NCBI RefSeq assembly: GCF_015679985.1
Contig: NZ_CP049239.1
Coordinates: forward strand, 124,001 to 188,000
Direction of reading: 5' to 3'
Origin: Campylobacter concisus
Lineage (GTDB): Bacteria > Campylobacterota > Campylobacteria > Campylobacterales > Campylobacteraceae
DNA length: 64,000 nucleotides
The translations under genes and the position numbers were made by a program. Below, one piece after another: positions 8,963 through 17,940 of the stretch; position 1 is the first letter of the stretch; each line of letters starts with the position of its first letter. The notes beneath the pieces were generated by a model, which saw nothing but the letters and a program-made list of their open reading frames with translations, searched no databases and was not told where the DNA came from.

Positions 8963-9547
8963 CTAATTTTGCGCCATCTCTTGCCAGAAAGGACGTGCTT
9001 TTTCGTCTGCTTTAACAAATTTTAGGATTTGCTCGGCTGGTAGCAGAGTTTCACCATTTAGTCTTGCTATATAGGTGCTGGCAAGCGCTATGAAAAATTT
9101 CTCAAAGTCACTTGCGACGCACCTACCGCAAAGCTCCTCATCTCCAAAGAGCCATGCATAGACCGCGCCACTCGTGCAATCAAGCAAAAATATCCACGGA
9201 TCACCCACGGCAAAAACTATCAAATTTAAAGGATGAGCCTCGCCAATCCACCATTTGCCACCAAATTCGTCTACGCTATTTAGCCGTACTAGCTCACTCA
9301 CGTAATCGCCTCTTGAGCCAAAACTGACATTGCAAATTTCAAAATTGCCAAGGTCAAATTTGCTTATTAACTCTAAAAATTTAGCTGGGAAATTTACGCC
9401 AAGAGCTTCTTGTGCGTTTTTAAGTGCTTGTGCGGTGGCTTTAACATCATTTTGAAGCAAGAGTCTCATGCCAGTCATACCCTCTTGCTCTAGTGGCAAG
9501 AAAATTTGATCTAGCTTCCCAGCGATCTTGTCTAATTTTAAAAACAT
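8963..9547 (-). CDS. SMI1/KNR4 (SUKH)-like protein
   Basis: The 194-residue protein starts best at the ATG at 9547, which has TAAGGAG four bases upstream; a longer frame reaching 9577 has no such site. The layout is SUKH-like: an N-terminal LGVNFPAKFLELISKFD segment, then GDPWIFLLDCTSGAVYAWLFGDEE, where Gly-Asp...Leu-Asp...Gly-x-Val-Tyr-x-Trp is the family hallmark, then ASDFEKFFIAL. SUKH proteins are frequent immunity proteins in contact-dependent toxin systems, but solitary copies exist and no toxin gene is adjacent here. Confidence 0.7.
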   Translation of the reverse strand: MFLKLDKIAGKLDQIFLPLEQEGMTGMRLLLQNDVKATAQALKNAQEALGVNFPAKFLELISKFDLGNFEICNVSFGSRGDYVSELVRLNSVDEFGGKWWIGEAHPLNLIVFAVGDPWIFLLDCTSGAVYAWLFGDEELCGRCVASDFEKFFIALASTYIARLNGETLLPAEQILKFVKADEKARPFWQEMAQN

Positions 9548-9715
9548 ATCGCTCCTTAAATTTGCTAAATTTGGCAAATTTTATCAAATTTATTTCAGTG
9601 TGTTTTTAATTTGACCCATTTGCCGCCAAATTTAGACCACAATCTTCATAAATTTAAGAAGCTGGCAGAGATAACTAAGAAAACTAGCAATCACTAAATG
9701 TGAGATATTATAAAG

Positions 9716-10291
9716 GATTAATGATGAGGTAACTTAGCTTGGTAAAGCCGCGTAACCCATAAAAGAGATTTATAACGACGCTAAAACATACGAACTTGAT
9801 GGCTTTTGCGTACGATTATAATGGAGTGTAAAGAAATTTTGGGCGGCGCAGCATTCAAAAGTGAAGCAAAAGATGAAAATTTAAATGAGAGTGTGTCGCC
9901 TAAAGAGCAGAGTGTAAGAATATGCAAAACTATCTGGCGGCTAAAGCTTTGCACATATCTCTACACACCAGTTACCTGTGTGAGGGTGCTTTACTTTGGC
10001 ACTGCTGGCAAAGGCGGACATCTCTATGCCGTGGATGCAAAAAGTGGCGAGGTGATATTTAAATTTAAAACAAGTGGCGCGGAGTACTTTGCTTAGACTA
10101 ATGGTCAAATTTTGTTCGCAAATCACAAAAATAAGCCAGCTTTGATAAGCGCTAAAAATAGCTCGTTTTTAAAAGAGATAGAGTTTGAAATTTTGGTTTA
10201 GTTACAGATCAGATCATGCTAATAAGCGGTGGCAAGCTCTACGCTATGGCAAATGACGGAGCTAAAATTTACGCAGTTTGCGCGAGGATTT
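9716..10291 (+). pseudogene. Decayed PQQ-type beta-propeller protein gene
   Basis: Scattered frames on the plus strand read like one former gene. VLYFGTAGKGGHLYAVDAK and SGEVIFKFKTSG (about 9991-10077) are a propeller blade. The same frame continues past a TAG at 10094-10096 as TNGQILFANHKNKPALISA to a second stop near 10199. It then resumes in another frame as TDQIMLISGGKLYAMANDG to a final stop near 10291. Earlier text around 9760-9830 is also gene-like but broken. The live homologue would be a periplasmic PQQ-like repeat protein. It is clearly non-functional: at least two in-frame stops and one frameshift. Confidence 0.75.
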
Positions 10292-10292
10292 A

Positions 10293-10318
10293 GCTTTGGC
10301 GAAATTTGTCGCCAAAGC
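10293..10318 (-). terminator. Strong hairpin between the propeller remnant and the biotin carboxylase gene
   Basis: GCTTTGGCGA (10293-10302) and TCGCCAAAGC (10309-10318) form a perfect 10-bp stem with loop AATTTG, 15 bases beyond the biotin carboxylase stop. It lacks a good T tract in either direction, so termination is inferred from position and stem strength. Confidence 0.6.
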
Positions 10319-10333
10319 CGAAATTAGATAAAT

Positions 10334-11773
10334 TTATCTCTTCTTTTTATATCTTTTTATCGCCTCTACGATGACCTCTTCTAGGTCGTCGTTTGGCTCT
10401 TTATTCATATCGTCATAGGTGTTTTCAAGGATAGTTTTTAAGTTTTTCTCAACGTAGCTAGTATCGAAAAATCCTCTTCTAAACTCTTTACTTTTGCTGA
10501 TCGTTAGCAAAAATGGGATGATCGTTCGCACGCCCTCGATGGTAAATTCTTCAAGCGCTCTTTCAAGCTTATTTACCGCTAGATCGTAGTCGGTCGCCTT
10601 TACGATCAACTTTGCGATAAGTGAGTCGTAAAATGGCGGTATGGTGTAGTCTTTATAGACGTGGCTATCGACGCGCACAGATGGACCAAGAGCTGGGTAG
10701 TAACCCTCGATCGTGCCTGGCGCTGGGATGAAATTCTCCCAGACATTCTCAGCCGTGATCCTCGCCTCTATCGCGTAGCCTCGTGGCTTGATGTCGCTTT
10801 GCTCGATCTCTAAAATCTCGCCAGCTGCGATCCTTATCTGTCTAACGACTAAGTCGTGGCCGGTGATTTCTTCGGTGATGCCATGCTCCACTTGGATACG
10901 GGTGTTCATCTCCATGAAGTAAAAGTTGTTGTAGTCATCTAATAAAAACTCGATCGTTCCTACGTTTGAGTAGCCCACAGCCTTTGCAGCGGCCACCGCG
11001 GTTACGCCCATTATCTTTCTTAAATTTTCGCTGATAGATGGGCAAGGTGCGATCTCGATTATCTTTTGGTGGCGCCTTTGGATAGAGCAGTCACGCTCGC
11101 AAAGGTGGATGATATTGCCGTAGTTATCGCCTAAAATTTGAAATTCGATGTGACGAGGATTTACGACAAGCTTCTCCATAAAAACTTCATCGTTGTTAAA
11201 GTATGTCTTTGCCTCTCTGGTGCACGACTCAAAGGCATCTTGCATATCTTCTTCTTGCCAAACTTCTCTGATACCACGGCCACCACCACCACCACTTGCT
11301 TTTAAGATGACTGGGTAGCCGATGCGTCTAGCGTGCTCTTTTATGGCATCCATACTCTCGTCATTTAGCTTTTCTGTGCCTGGAACGATTGGTATGCCGT
11401 TTCTCTTCATTAGGTATCTTGCGATATTTTTATCACCCATTTTTCTGATCACTTCAGCCTTTGGACCGATAAATATAAGCCCAGCATCCTCAACCGCCTT
11501 TGCAAATTCGTAGTTTTCGCTTAAAAAGCCATATCCTGGGTGTATCGCGTCAGCTCCGCACTCTTTAGCAAGCTTTACGATAGCTTTGGCGTCAAGATAA
11601 CCTTTGATCGGATCTTCGCCCACTTGATAGGCCTCATCAGCTATCCTTACATGCAAGCACTCGCTGTCTGGCGCTGTGTAAATTCCTACGCTTTGGATGT
11701 GTAAATCCCTACAAGCTCTGACTATCCTAACTGCGATCTCACCACGATTTGCGATAAGAATTTTATGTATCAT
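10334..11773 (-). CDS. pycA: Biotin carboxylase subunit (pyruvate carboxylase subunit A or AccC type)
   Basis: ATP-dependent carboxylation of biotin. The 479-residue protein has the biotin carboxylase N-domain (KILIANRGEIAVRI), the ATP-grasp glycine loop GGGGGRG at 161-167, the ERDCSIQRRHQKIIEIAP segment and a catalytic-site segment at 292-300. In that segment RIQVEHPVTE, the usual form, reads RIQVEHGITE. The C-terminus extends about 30 residues past the usual AccC end with a charged tail. This length, plus the ECLHVRIADEAY start region, resembles the separate subunit A of pyruvate carboxylase in Campylobacter, so anaplerotic oxaloacetate formation is the better guess; AccC for fatty acid synthesis is the alternative. 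No biotin carrier gene is adjacent. Confidence 0.85.
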   Translation of the reverse strand: MIHKILIANRGEIAVRIVRACRDLHIQSVGIYTAPDSECLHVRIADEAYQVGEDPIKGYLDAKAIVKLAKECGADAIHPGYGFLSENYEFAKAVEDAGLIFIGPKAEVIRKMGDKNIARYLMKRNGIPIVPGTEKLNDESMDAIKEHARRIGYPVILKASGGGGGRGIREVWQEEDMQDAFESCTREAKTYFNNDEVFMEKLVVNPRHIEFQILGDNYGNIIHLCERDCSIQRRHQKIIEIAPCPSISENLRKIMGVTAVAAAKAVGYSNVGTIEFLLDDYNNFYFMEMNTRIQVEHGITEEITGHDLVVRQIRIAAGEILEIEQSDIKPRGYAIEARITAENVWENFIPAPGTIEGYYPALGPSVRVDSHVYKDYTIPPFYDSLIAKLIVKATDYDLAVNKLERALEEFTIEGVRTIIPFLLTISKSKEFRRGFFDTSYVEKNLKTILENTYDDMNKEPNDDLEEVIVEAIKRYKKKR

Positions 11774-11850
11774 AGGCTATCCTTTTTGAGTTTTGCTTAT
11801 CATATAACTATTCGTTTTATTTTTAGATAAATTTATTAAGTCTGGTTTTA

Positions 11851-11887
11851 AAATTTGAGCGCAAAGGTTAAATTTACACTCAAATTT
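11851..11887 (-). terminator. Terminator of the glmM operon
   Basis: On the minus strand AAATTTGAGTGTAAA pairs with TTTGCGCTCAAATTT over 15 positions (two G-U wobbles) around loop TTTAACC. It begins 3 bases after the last stop codon of the operon and ends in TTAAAA. Confidence 0.8.
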
Positions 11888-11889
11888 TT

Positions 11890-12435
11890 CTATCTATTGA
11901 TGATTTGTGGAAAAGGTGTGGCTAGGGCTTTTTTGCTAAAATCTTGCGACTCGATCGTGAAATTTGCAGCAAATCTTTGAATGCCCTCTTTTTTATAAGC
12001 GCGCCTTTGGATGGTAAAAAGGACTAAATTTCCGCCTTGTTTGGTGTAGCGATATATCGAGTGCTCGGCTGTTGGTACGCCATTTAGGTTTGAAAATATC
12101 GTGATATCAAGATAAATTTCATTTGCCAGCGAGCCCTTTTTATAAGCCACTTTTAGCCCTTTCGCTTTTAGCTCTTTTAGATCATTTATCTTTTGCTCGA
12201 CCGCTTGCTCTGGCGTAGCGTCAAATTTAAGGGTATTTAGCGAGAGCATGTAGCTAAAACTATCTAGCCTTTCGCCAGGTAGCAAATACTCCTGCGTGAA
12301 TAAATTTGGCACAGGCTTGGCTGAATATGCCAATGAGTAGAGTCTGTTATCAAATTTTATCTGCACCGGCTCAAAGTACTGAGTCGCTGCAAGTAAGAGT
12401 GCCGGCAAAGCGATAAATGCTAAAAATTTCTTCAT
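11890..12435 (-). CDS. Periplasmic protein of unknown function
   Basis: The 181-residue protein has a signal peptide (KKF, then LAFIALPALLLAA, cleaved near residue 17). ATG at 12435 is preferred because AAGGGAA, which overlaps the hemJ stop codon, lies five bases upstream; a TTG one codon earlier is possible. The mature part is a mixed alpha/beta sequence without cysteines and with no motif I recognise. It is the last gene of the glmM-lspA-TM2-hemJ operon and is followed by a strong terminator. Confidence 0.75.
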   Translation of the reverse strand: MKKFLAFIALPALLLAATQYFEPVQIKFDNRLYSLAYSAKPVPNLFTQEYLLPGERLDSFSYMLSLNTLKFDATPEQAVEQKINDLKELKAKGLKVAYKKGSLANEIYLDITIFSNLNGVPTAEHSIYRYTKQGGNLVLFTIQRRAYKKEGIQRFAANFTIESQDFSKKALATPFPQIINR

Positions 12436-12444
12436 CAAATTCCC

Positions 12445-12879
12445 TTAAAATGGATTTACTATCATTACCCAGATGATGATGAGCATCGCGATAGTTGGCA
12501 CTTCGTTGTAAGCTCTAAAGAAGATGCCACTTTTGTTACAGCGTTTTTCTTTGAGCTGCTTCATGTAGCGTCCAAGGTCTAGGTGATAGATAGCCATTAA
12601 GATGACAACTAAAATTTTAACGTGGATGTGACCAGTTTTTATAAGATCAGGCATCGCGATAAGTATCAAAATGCCAGTAACAAATGAGCCAATGAGTGCG
12701 ACCCAGCCGATGTAGTGATACATCTTGTACTCCATCACCTCAACCACTTTTACAAAGTCTGGCTTGTCCATGTTTTCTACGTGATAAACGTAGAGCCTTG
12801 GCTGATAAAACAGCACTGCCATCCACGAGATGAAAAACAAATAGTGGAGGTATTTTAAGTAAAGATAATATTCTGCCAT
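12445..12879 (-). CDS. hemJ: Protoporphyrinogen IX oxidase HemJ
   Basis: HemJ (UPF0093) oxidises protoporphyrinogen IX to protoporphyrin IX in haem synthesis and is found where HemY and HemG are missing. The 144-residue protein has four membrane segments. The family signatures are visible: the first helix with YLKYLHYLFFISWMA, a HIHVKILVVILMAIYH segment carrying the conserved His and Lys, and RAYNEVPT before the last helix. It lies 9 bases after the TM2-domain gene in the same operon. Confidence 0.9.
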   Translation of the reverse strand: MAEYYLYLKYLHYLFFISWMAVLFYQPRLYVYHVENMDKPDFVKVVEVMEYKMYHYIGWVALIGSFVTGILILIAMPDLIKTGHIHVKILVVILMAIYHLDLGRYMKQLKEKRCNKSGIFFRAYNEVPTIAMLIIIWVMIVNPF

Positions 12880-12888
12880 AACGTCTCC

Positions 12889-13251
12889 TTATCTAAAAAG
12901 TATCTCTTTTCTAGCTTCAAATTCAGCCTTGCTGATCGTACCACTCTCAAAAAGCTCGTATAATCTTTTGAGGTCCTCTTCTTTGTCTTTGAGCTTTAGC
13001 CTCTCTTTTAGCTCGGCTTTTTGTAAATTTTTATCCACACCACTGCCGACTAAAAATGCGTCGATGATCCACCAAATGCCCCAAATAGCCAAGAATAAAT
13101 AACCAACGAGGATGATTTGTAAAGAGTAGCCGATAAAAAATAGTCCCATCATCAAAAAGCCAGTTATAAATTTGCCAAGGTAAATTCTATGCGCTCCAAG
13201 CCAGCCAGTAAGTAGCCAAAGCGCGTATGCGACGTAGATATTATTTCCCAC
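12889..13251 (-). CDS. TM2-domain membrane protein with SHOCT-like tail
   Basis: The 120-residue protein begins with a TM2 domain: AYALWLLTGWLGAHRIYLGKF (aromatic/Gly-rich first helix, GxHRxYLGK turn) and a second helix ending in WGIWWIIDAFL. A charged linker leads to LYELFESGTISKAEFEARK near residues 95-115, a short SHOCT-like oligomerisation segment. The function of TM2 proteins is not established. It overlaps the end of lspA by 11 bases, so it is translationally coupled. Confidence 0.8.
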   Translation of the reverse strand: MGNNIYVAYALWLLTGWLGAHRIYLGKFITGFLMMGLFFIGYSLQIILVGYLFLAIWGIWWIIDAFLVGSGVDKNLQKAELKERLKLKDKEEDLKRLYELFESGTISKAEFEARKEILFR

Positions 13252-13693
13252 TCTCTCTCCTTTTTCTAAAACTTTGCCAAAGTATCATCACGACGCAAAG
13301 ATCGATCATCACATCAGCGAAGTTAAAGACCGCAAAGTTAAACCACTTATGCCAAAAGACATAATCCACGACGCCGCCATGGATAAATCTATCTGTGATA
13401 TTTGAGCTGCCAGCTCCTAGCAAAGCTCCAAGCCAAATGGCATGCGAGTAAAGCAGCTTTTTCTCAACGACCAGATAGACAAAAACGCCTAAAATGAGGG
13501 CGATCTGGATAAATTTAAGCCACTCATCTAAAAAGGCAAACATCGAAAACGCAACGCCTTTATTATATGTAAGAACTAGCGAGAAAAACTCGCCCTCCCA
13601 CGAAAAACCATCTATAAATATCATTTTTATCGCTTGATCAACGATAAAAATGAGAAAAAATGCTATGAAAAATTTAACCAAATTTTTACGCAT
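13241..13693 (-). CDS. lspA: Lipoprotein signal peptidase
   Basis: Signal peptidase II cleaves prolipoproteins in the inner membrane. The 150-residue protein has four membrane helices and the catalytic aspartates in VVDY (Asp110) and FNFADVMID (Asp127). The conserved NITDRFIHG segment lies before them, and the N-terminal IVDQAIK motif is present. It overlaps glmM by 8 bases and the TM2 gene by 11. Its own substrates include the lipoprotein at 32787. Confidence 0.95.
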   Translation of the reverse strand: MRKNLVKFFIAFFLIFIVDQAIKMIFIDGFSWEGEFFSLVLTYNKGVAFSMFAFLDEWLKFIQIALILGVFVYLVVEKKLLYSHAIWLGALLGAGSSNITDRFIHGGVVDYVFWHKWFNFAVFNFADVMIDLCVVMILWQSFRKRRESGK

Positions 13694-15026
13694 TTAGGGC
13701 TTTTACGAAAAATTTCTCAACTTCATCCATGCGTTTTTCAACTAAAGTTTGATTTTTGCCCTCAAGCAAAAGCCTGATCAAATTCTCAGTGCCAGAGTAT
13801 CTAAAAAGTGATCTTATGCCATCTTTTGCAAGGCTAGCCTCAAGCTCTTTTAGCCCCTCTATCTTATCAAGTGGCTTTTTCTCTATGATCTTTAAATTTA
13901 GTAAAATTTGTGGATATGGCTTTAGCTCACCAAAAATTTCGCTAGCTTTTTTACCTTTTTTAAGCATCATCGCGACAACTTGCATTGAGGTAACAAGGCC
14001 ATCGCCAGTTTTGGCGTAGTCGTTAAATATCACGTGACCGCTTTGCTCACCGCCAAAATTTATGCCATTTTCTTTCATCATCTCAAGCACGTATTTATCG
14101 CCTACGTTTGAGCGAAGTAGTTTGATCTTATGAGCTTTTAGATAGTCATCAAGTGCAGCGTTACTCATTACCGTAGCTACGATGGCTCCACCTTTTAGAG
14201 TCTTTTGCTCGTGTAAAAATGCAGCTAGTGAGCCAAGTATCGCATCGCCATGCACAACTTCGCCGTTTTCATCGACAACTACAAGCCTATCAGCATCGCC
14301 GTCAAATGCAAAGCCGATGTCAGCACGAAGCCTTTTTACTTCGCTTGCTAGATCTTCTGGGTGAAGCGCACCGCAGTTTTGGTTGATGTTGCTACCATTT
14401 GGCTCGTCGTTTATGACGATGACATCAGCTCCAAGCTCGCTAAATACAGTTGGCGCGACCTTGTAAGCAGCTCCGTTTGCCACATCTAAAACTACTCGTA
14501 AATTCTTTAAATTTAGCTCTTTTGGGAATGAATTTTTGATCTGCACGATATATCTGCCGATAACATCGTCGATCCTCTTGTTTGCACCGATCTCTGTCAT
14601 CGTTTTTTGGGCGTTTGCGATGAGCTCATCGTCGTAGAAGATTTTTTCTATCTCGGCCTCTATCGTCTCATCAAGTTTGTTGCCAAAGCTATCAAAAAAT
14701 TTGATGCCGTTATCGTAGTATGGGTTGTGTGATGCGCTTATCATGATACCAGCGTCACAGCGCATATTTTCTGTTAAAAATGCGATCGCAGGTGTTGGCA
14801 TAGGGCCTATTTGAAGGACGTTGTAGCCAACTGCAGTTAGTCCTGCAACGATGGCGGTTTCTATCATATAGCCGCTTTTTCTTGTATCTTTTCCAACCAA
14901 AATCACATTTGTAGCTGAGGTTTTTCTAAAGTAAATTCCAGCCGCCATTGCAAGACGCATAGATGTTTGAGCTGAAAGCTTCTCACCAGCTTTTCCACGA
15001 ACTCCATCCGTTCCAAATAGTTTCAT
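13686..15026 (-). CDS. glmM: Phosphoglucosamine mutase
   Basis: GlmM converts glucosamine-6-phosphate to glucosamine-1-phosphate for peptidoglycan and LPS precursors. The 446-residue protein carries the N-terminal FGTDGVRG, the phosphoserine loop ISASHNP with the active Ser at 99, the metal-binding DGDADR at 242-247 and the C-terminal phosphate-binding [11 protein letters not shown]. It is the first gene of a five-gene minus-strand operon in which all neighbours overlap or nearly touch. AAGGATAAATTT precedes the ATG. Confidence 0.97.
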   Translation of the reverse strand: MKLFGTDGVRGKAGEKLSAQTSMRLAMAAGIYFRKTSATNVILVGKDTRKSGYMIETAIVAGLTAVGYNVLQIGPMPTPAIAFLTENMRCDAGIMISASHNPYYDNGIKFFDSFGNKLDETIEAEIEKIFYDDELIANAQKTMTEIGANKRIDDVIGRYIVQIKNSFPKELNLKNLRVVLDVANGAAYKVAPTVFSELGADVIVINDEPNGSNINQNCGALHPEDLASEVKRLRADIGFAFDGDADRLVVVDENGEVVHGDAILGSLAAFLHEQKTLKGGAIVATVMSNAALDDYLKAHKIKLLRSNVGDKYVLEMMKENGINFGGEQSGHVIFNDYAKTGDGLVTSMQVVAMMLKKGKKASEIFGELKPYPQILLNLKIIEKKPLDKIEGLKELEASLAKDGIRSLFRYSGTENLIRLLLEGKNQTLVEKRMDEVEKFFVKALNA

Positions 15027-15146
15027 AAATTTATCCTTTTTATTATAAAATTGTGCTATTTTATCAGAATTTACCTAATTTAAAATCTAAAATTTTACTT
15101 TCATTAAGGATGACTTAAATTAAGGTTAAATTTATTATATCTTTAA

Positions 15147-15152
15147 TATAAT
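15147..15152 (+). promoter_or_regulatory. -10 box of rpsT-prfA
   Basis: A perfect TATAAT lies 32 bases before the rpsT ATG in an AT-rich region with no TTGACA at the usual distance, the normal form of a Campylobacter sigma70 promoter. AAAAAGGTA before the ATG is the ribosome binding site. Confidence 0.65.
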
Positions 15153-15183
15153 CACCGACTAAAATTATTCAAAAAGGTATATT

Positions 15184-15453
15184 ATGGCAAACCATAAATC
15201 TGCTGAAAAAAGAGCTAGACAAACTATAAAAAGAACAGAAAGAAATAGATTTTACCGCACAAGACTTAAAAATATCACAAAAGCAGTGCGTGTAGCTGTA
15301 GAAGCTAAAGATCTAAATGCTGCAAATGAAGCTTTAAAAGTTGCTAACAAAAGTATCCACAGCTTCGTAAGTAGGGGCTTTTTGAAAAAACAAACTGCTG
15401 CTCGCCGTGTTAGTCGTCTTGCACAATTGGTAAATACTCTAAAAGCTGCTTAA
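15184..15453 (+). CDS. rpsT: 30S ribosomal protein S20
   Basis: An 89-residue, strongly basic, helical protein of the usual S20 length. The N-terminal [13 protein letters not shown] and the [15 protein letters not shown] segment are diagnostic, as is the C-terminal [16 protein letters not shown]20 binds 16S rRNA early in 30S assembly. prfA follows after 13 bases, the usual Campylobacter arrangement, so the two share a transcript. Confidence 0.98.
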   Translation: MANHKSAEKRARQTIKRTERNRFYRTRLKNITKAVRVAVEAKDLNAANEALKVANKSIHSFVSRGFLKKQTAARRVSRLAQLVNTLKAA

Positions 15454-15466
15454 TCTATAAAATTTA

Positions 15467-16534
15467 ATGTTTGCTGATAAACTTCATCCATTTTTGGATC
15501 GCTATAATGAAATTTCTACGCTTCTTAGCGATCCAAATATAGCAAACGATATCGAAAAGATGACAAAGCTCTCAAAAGAGCAATCATCTATCGAGCCAGT
15601 CGCAACTGCCTCAACAAAATATCTAGAAATTTTAAAAGATATCGACGAAAATAAAGCCCTACTTGAGGACTCTGAGCTCGGAGAGCTTGCAAAAGAGGAG
15701 CTTAAAAATTTAGAGATTTCAAGAGAAAAGCTTGAAGAAGAGATAAAAATTTTACTTCTTCCAAAAGATCCAAACGATGATAAAAATATATTTTTAGAAA
15801 TTCGTGCAGGTACTGGTGGTGATGAGGCCGCGCTATTTGTTGGGGATCTTTTTAATGCTTACATTAGATATGCAGAACTTCGTGGATATAAATTTGAGAT
15901 CGTTAGTCAAAGCGAAGGCAATACTGGTGGCTTTAAAGAGATCATCGTACTTATAAAAGGTAAAGGTGCTTACTCGAGGCTAAAATTTGAAGGCGGTACA
16001 CACAGAGTTCAACGTGTGCCAGAGACCGAGAGCCAGGGTAGGGTGCACACTTCAGCTGTGACTGTAGCTATTATGCCAGAGGTCGAGGATAGTGAGATCG
16101 AGATCAATCCAAATGATATAAGAGTCGATGTGATGAGAAGCTCAGGTCACGGTGGTCAGTCGGTAAATACAACCGATAGTGCCGTTAGGATCACACATAT
16201 ACCAACTGGCCTTGTTGTAACAAACCAAGATGGCAAGAGTCAGCACAAAAATAAAGAAGCTGCGATGAAGGTGCTAAAGGCTAGACTTTATGAGCTTCAA
16301 GAACAAGAGAGACTCGCAAAAGAGACTAGTGAGCGAAAGAGCCAAGTTGGCACCGGAGATCGTTCTGGCAGGATAAGGACATACAACTATCCGCAAAACC
16401 GCATAAGTGATCACCGCATAAATTTAACACTTTACCGCCTTGATGCGATTATGGCTGCGGGATTATTTGATGAGATCATCGAGCCACTTATTACGCATTA
16501 TCAAGCAGAAGCTATGCTAGAAGCTGGTATTTAA
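15467..16534 (+). CDS. prfA: Peptide chain release factor 1
   Basis: RF1 reads UAA and UAG. The 355-residue protein has the codon-recognition PxT motif as Pro-Glu-Thr at residues 185-187 and the peptidyl-transferase GGQ at 229-231 ([10 protein letters not shown]); the methylated Gln is present. The PxT motif separates it from RF2, which has SPF. Helical N-terminal domain, then domain 2 with [11 protein letters not shown]. It is co-transcribed with rpsT. Confidence 0.97.
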   Translation: MFADKLHPFLDRYNEISTLLSDPNIANDIEKMTKLSKEQSSIEPVATASTKYLEILKDIDENKALLEDSELGELAKEELKNLEISREKLEEEIKILLLPKDPNDDKNIFLEIRAGTGGDEAALFVGDLFNAYIRYAELRGYKFEIVSQSEGNTGGFKEIIVLIKGKGAYSRLKFEGGTHRVQRVPETESQGRVHTSAVTVAIMPEVEDSEIEINPNDIRVDVMRSSGHGGQSVNTTDSAVRITHIPTGLVVTNQDGKSQHKNKEAAMKVLKARLYELQEQERLAKETSERKSQVGTGDRSGRIRTYNYPQNRISDHRINLTLYRLDAIMAAGLFDEIIEPLITHYQAEAMLEAGI

Positions 16535-16878
16535 ACTTTCAAATTTTTACTTCAAATTTTATAATTTATTTCTTTACCTAAAAATACTACTTTAGATTAA
16601 AATACTTTTAAATTTACCAAGCTTTAAAGTCAAATTTACAAGAATTTTACAAAAATAGATATTTAGAAGTAGTAGTTAGTAATATTTTTTCTCATTTTTT
16701 TCAAAATAATATAAATTAAATTTTTAGATTTTATTTCTAAAATATCGATTTTTAGGCCATTTAAAAGTATAAAATTTTTATTTTTGATATTATAATTTTG
16801 CATAAATAGTTTTTAAGTTTTGCTTAATAATTCTACCTTACAATTTCACCATAATTTAATTCAAAACAAGGAGACAAA
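16535..16878. other. AT-rich spacer before the Mop gene
   Basis: No gene is seen in 344 bases of almost pure A/T. The right end holds the likely Mop-gene promoter (TTACAAT at about 16838-16844) and the ribosome binding site AAGGAG at 16868-16873. Confidence 0.5.
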
Positions 16879-17298
16879 ATGTCAATAAGTGCAAGAAATC
16901 AACTAAATGTTGAGATCACAGAAGTAAGAACAGGTGCGGTAAATTCACTAATATCTGCTAAGCTTGCAGGCGGTGAGGTGCTAAAAGCAACTGTTACAGT
17001 TGATAGTGAAAAAGGTCTTGATCTTAAAGTTGGCAAAAAAGCTATCTTTTTATTTAAAGCTTCAAGTGTTATCGTTTCAAGAGATGACAGCATTAAACTT
17101 AGTGCTACAAACCAAATAAAAGGTGTTGTTAGCGAGATAAAAGACGGAGCTGTAAATGCTGAAGTTATTATTGATGTAAATGGCAGCAAAATTTCTGCTA
17201 TCATCACAAGAGAGTCAGTTAGCAGCCTAGCTTTAAAAGCGGGAGATAAAGTAACTGCGATCATTAAAGCAACTCAAATTATAGTTGGTGTTAAATAA
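16879..17298 (+). CDS. Molybdenum-pterin/molybdate-binding protein with two Mop (TOBE) domains
   Basis: The 139-residue protein is two tandem Mop domains, about residues 4-68 and 72-138. Each starts with SARNQL or SATNQI, then a GAVNSxI or GAVNAEV turn, and ends with the KVGKKAIFLFKASSVI or KAGDKVTAIIKATQII strand. Mop proteins bind molybdate (or tungstate) between subunits and act as intracellular oxyanion stores. There is no DNA-binding domain, so it is not ModE. It sits alone, with its own ribosome binding site and terminator. Confidence 0.9.
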   Translation: MSISARNQLNVEITEVRTGAVNSLISAKLAGGEVLKATVTVDSEKGLDLKVGKKAIFLFKASSVIVSRDDSIKLSATNQIKGVVSEIKDGAVNAEVIIDVNGSKISAIITRESVSSLALKAGDKVTAIIKATQIIVGVK

Positions 17299-17301
17299 TT
17301 T

Positions 17302-17321
17302 ACGGAGCAATTTTGCTCCGT
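17302..17321 (+). terminator. Rho-independent terminator of the Mop gene
   Basis: ACGGAGCA (17302-17309) and TGCTCCGT (17314-17321) form a perfect 8-bp stem with loop ATTT, 4 bases after the stop codon, followed by TATTCTAAATTAAATT. Confidence 0.8.
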
Positions 17322-17489
17322 TATTCTAAATTAAATTCTATTCTTAAGCTAAAATCTAAAATACTCTAAAATTCGTCAACTAATTTATAAATTTAAAGAA
17401 GTCGTAGTGAATATTTTTAAAGCTATTTACTTAAAAATTTTTATAAGAAAATTTATATTATTTTTTTACTTTTATAACCTATCTGCTAT

Positions 17490-17695
17490 TTTATGCAGAG
17501 TGTGGCATACCAAAGGTTCACCATACAATGGGCGGGCTAAATATCAACACAAAGCCCAAGTCATAAACTCTTAAACTGTAGCTGGTGAGATCATAGGTGG
17601 CGTTCATAGCGCTAGCCGTCTAGGGTCGTCGCGATAATTTACTGCTTGACTTTTTGCATAATCACTGCTAAGACTATCGGCTAAAAAGAGGTAGC
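17490..17695 (+). pseudogene. Remnant of a flavocytochrome c / fumarate reductase flavoprotein gene
   Basis: The plus strand reads GIPKVHHTMGGLNINTKPKS at about 17506-17568 and, one frame over, AQVINS, then AGEIIGGVHSASRLGSS at about 17580-17634, with stops between. PKVHHTMGG, INT, AGE and GGVH..NRLGG are the hallmark C-terminal FAD-domain motifs of fumarate reductase/flavocytochrome c enzymes. Only this short piece survives and it contains several stops and at least one frameshift. The 5' part of the gene is absent; the stretch from 17322 to 17480 shows nothing recognisable. Confidence 0.75.
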
Positions 17696-17711
17696 AGACA
17701 TTTGCTTGCCA

Positions 17712-17939
17712 CTATAAATTTTTAAATCTATAAACTCCATTTTTCACTCGCTCGAAAATTTTCTTCTCTTCAAGTAGCTTAAATGTATTTATCACGGTTG
17801 GTTTGCTCACATCCAGCTTTTCACAAATTTCTGAAATTTTTACTACAATAAATCCATTTTCATCACAGCTTTTAACTAGCAAATTTATAATTTCTACCTT
17901 TTTCTCACCAATTATTGCCTTGTAAATTTCTTCATTCAT
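17712..17939 (-). CDS. Small winged helix-turn-helix regulator
   Basis: The 75-residue protein is a single winged helix: residues 9-25 (GEKKVEIINLLVKSC), a recognition-helix region SEICEKLDVSKPTVINTFKLL at about 36-56, and a wing EKKIFERVKNGVYRF. A target cannot be named. Its ATG starts one base after the dgkA stop codon, and the same pair appears to be neighbours in C. jejuni, so it is part of the dgkA transcript. Confidence 0.8.
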   Translation of the reverse strand: MNEEIYKAIIGEKKVEIINLLVKSCDENGFIVVKISEICEKLDVSKPTVINTFKLLEEKKIFERVKNGVYRFKNL

Positions 17940-17940
17940 G

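Noticed and set aside
17490-17610. Minus-strand frame reading like a membrane protein piece (LGFVLIFSPPIVW) over the flavocytochrome remnant
   Set aside because: The plus strand gives diagnostic FAD-domain motifs at the same place, so the minus-strand reading is a shadow.
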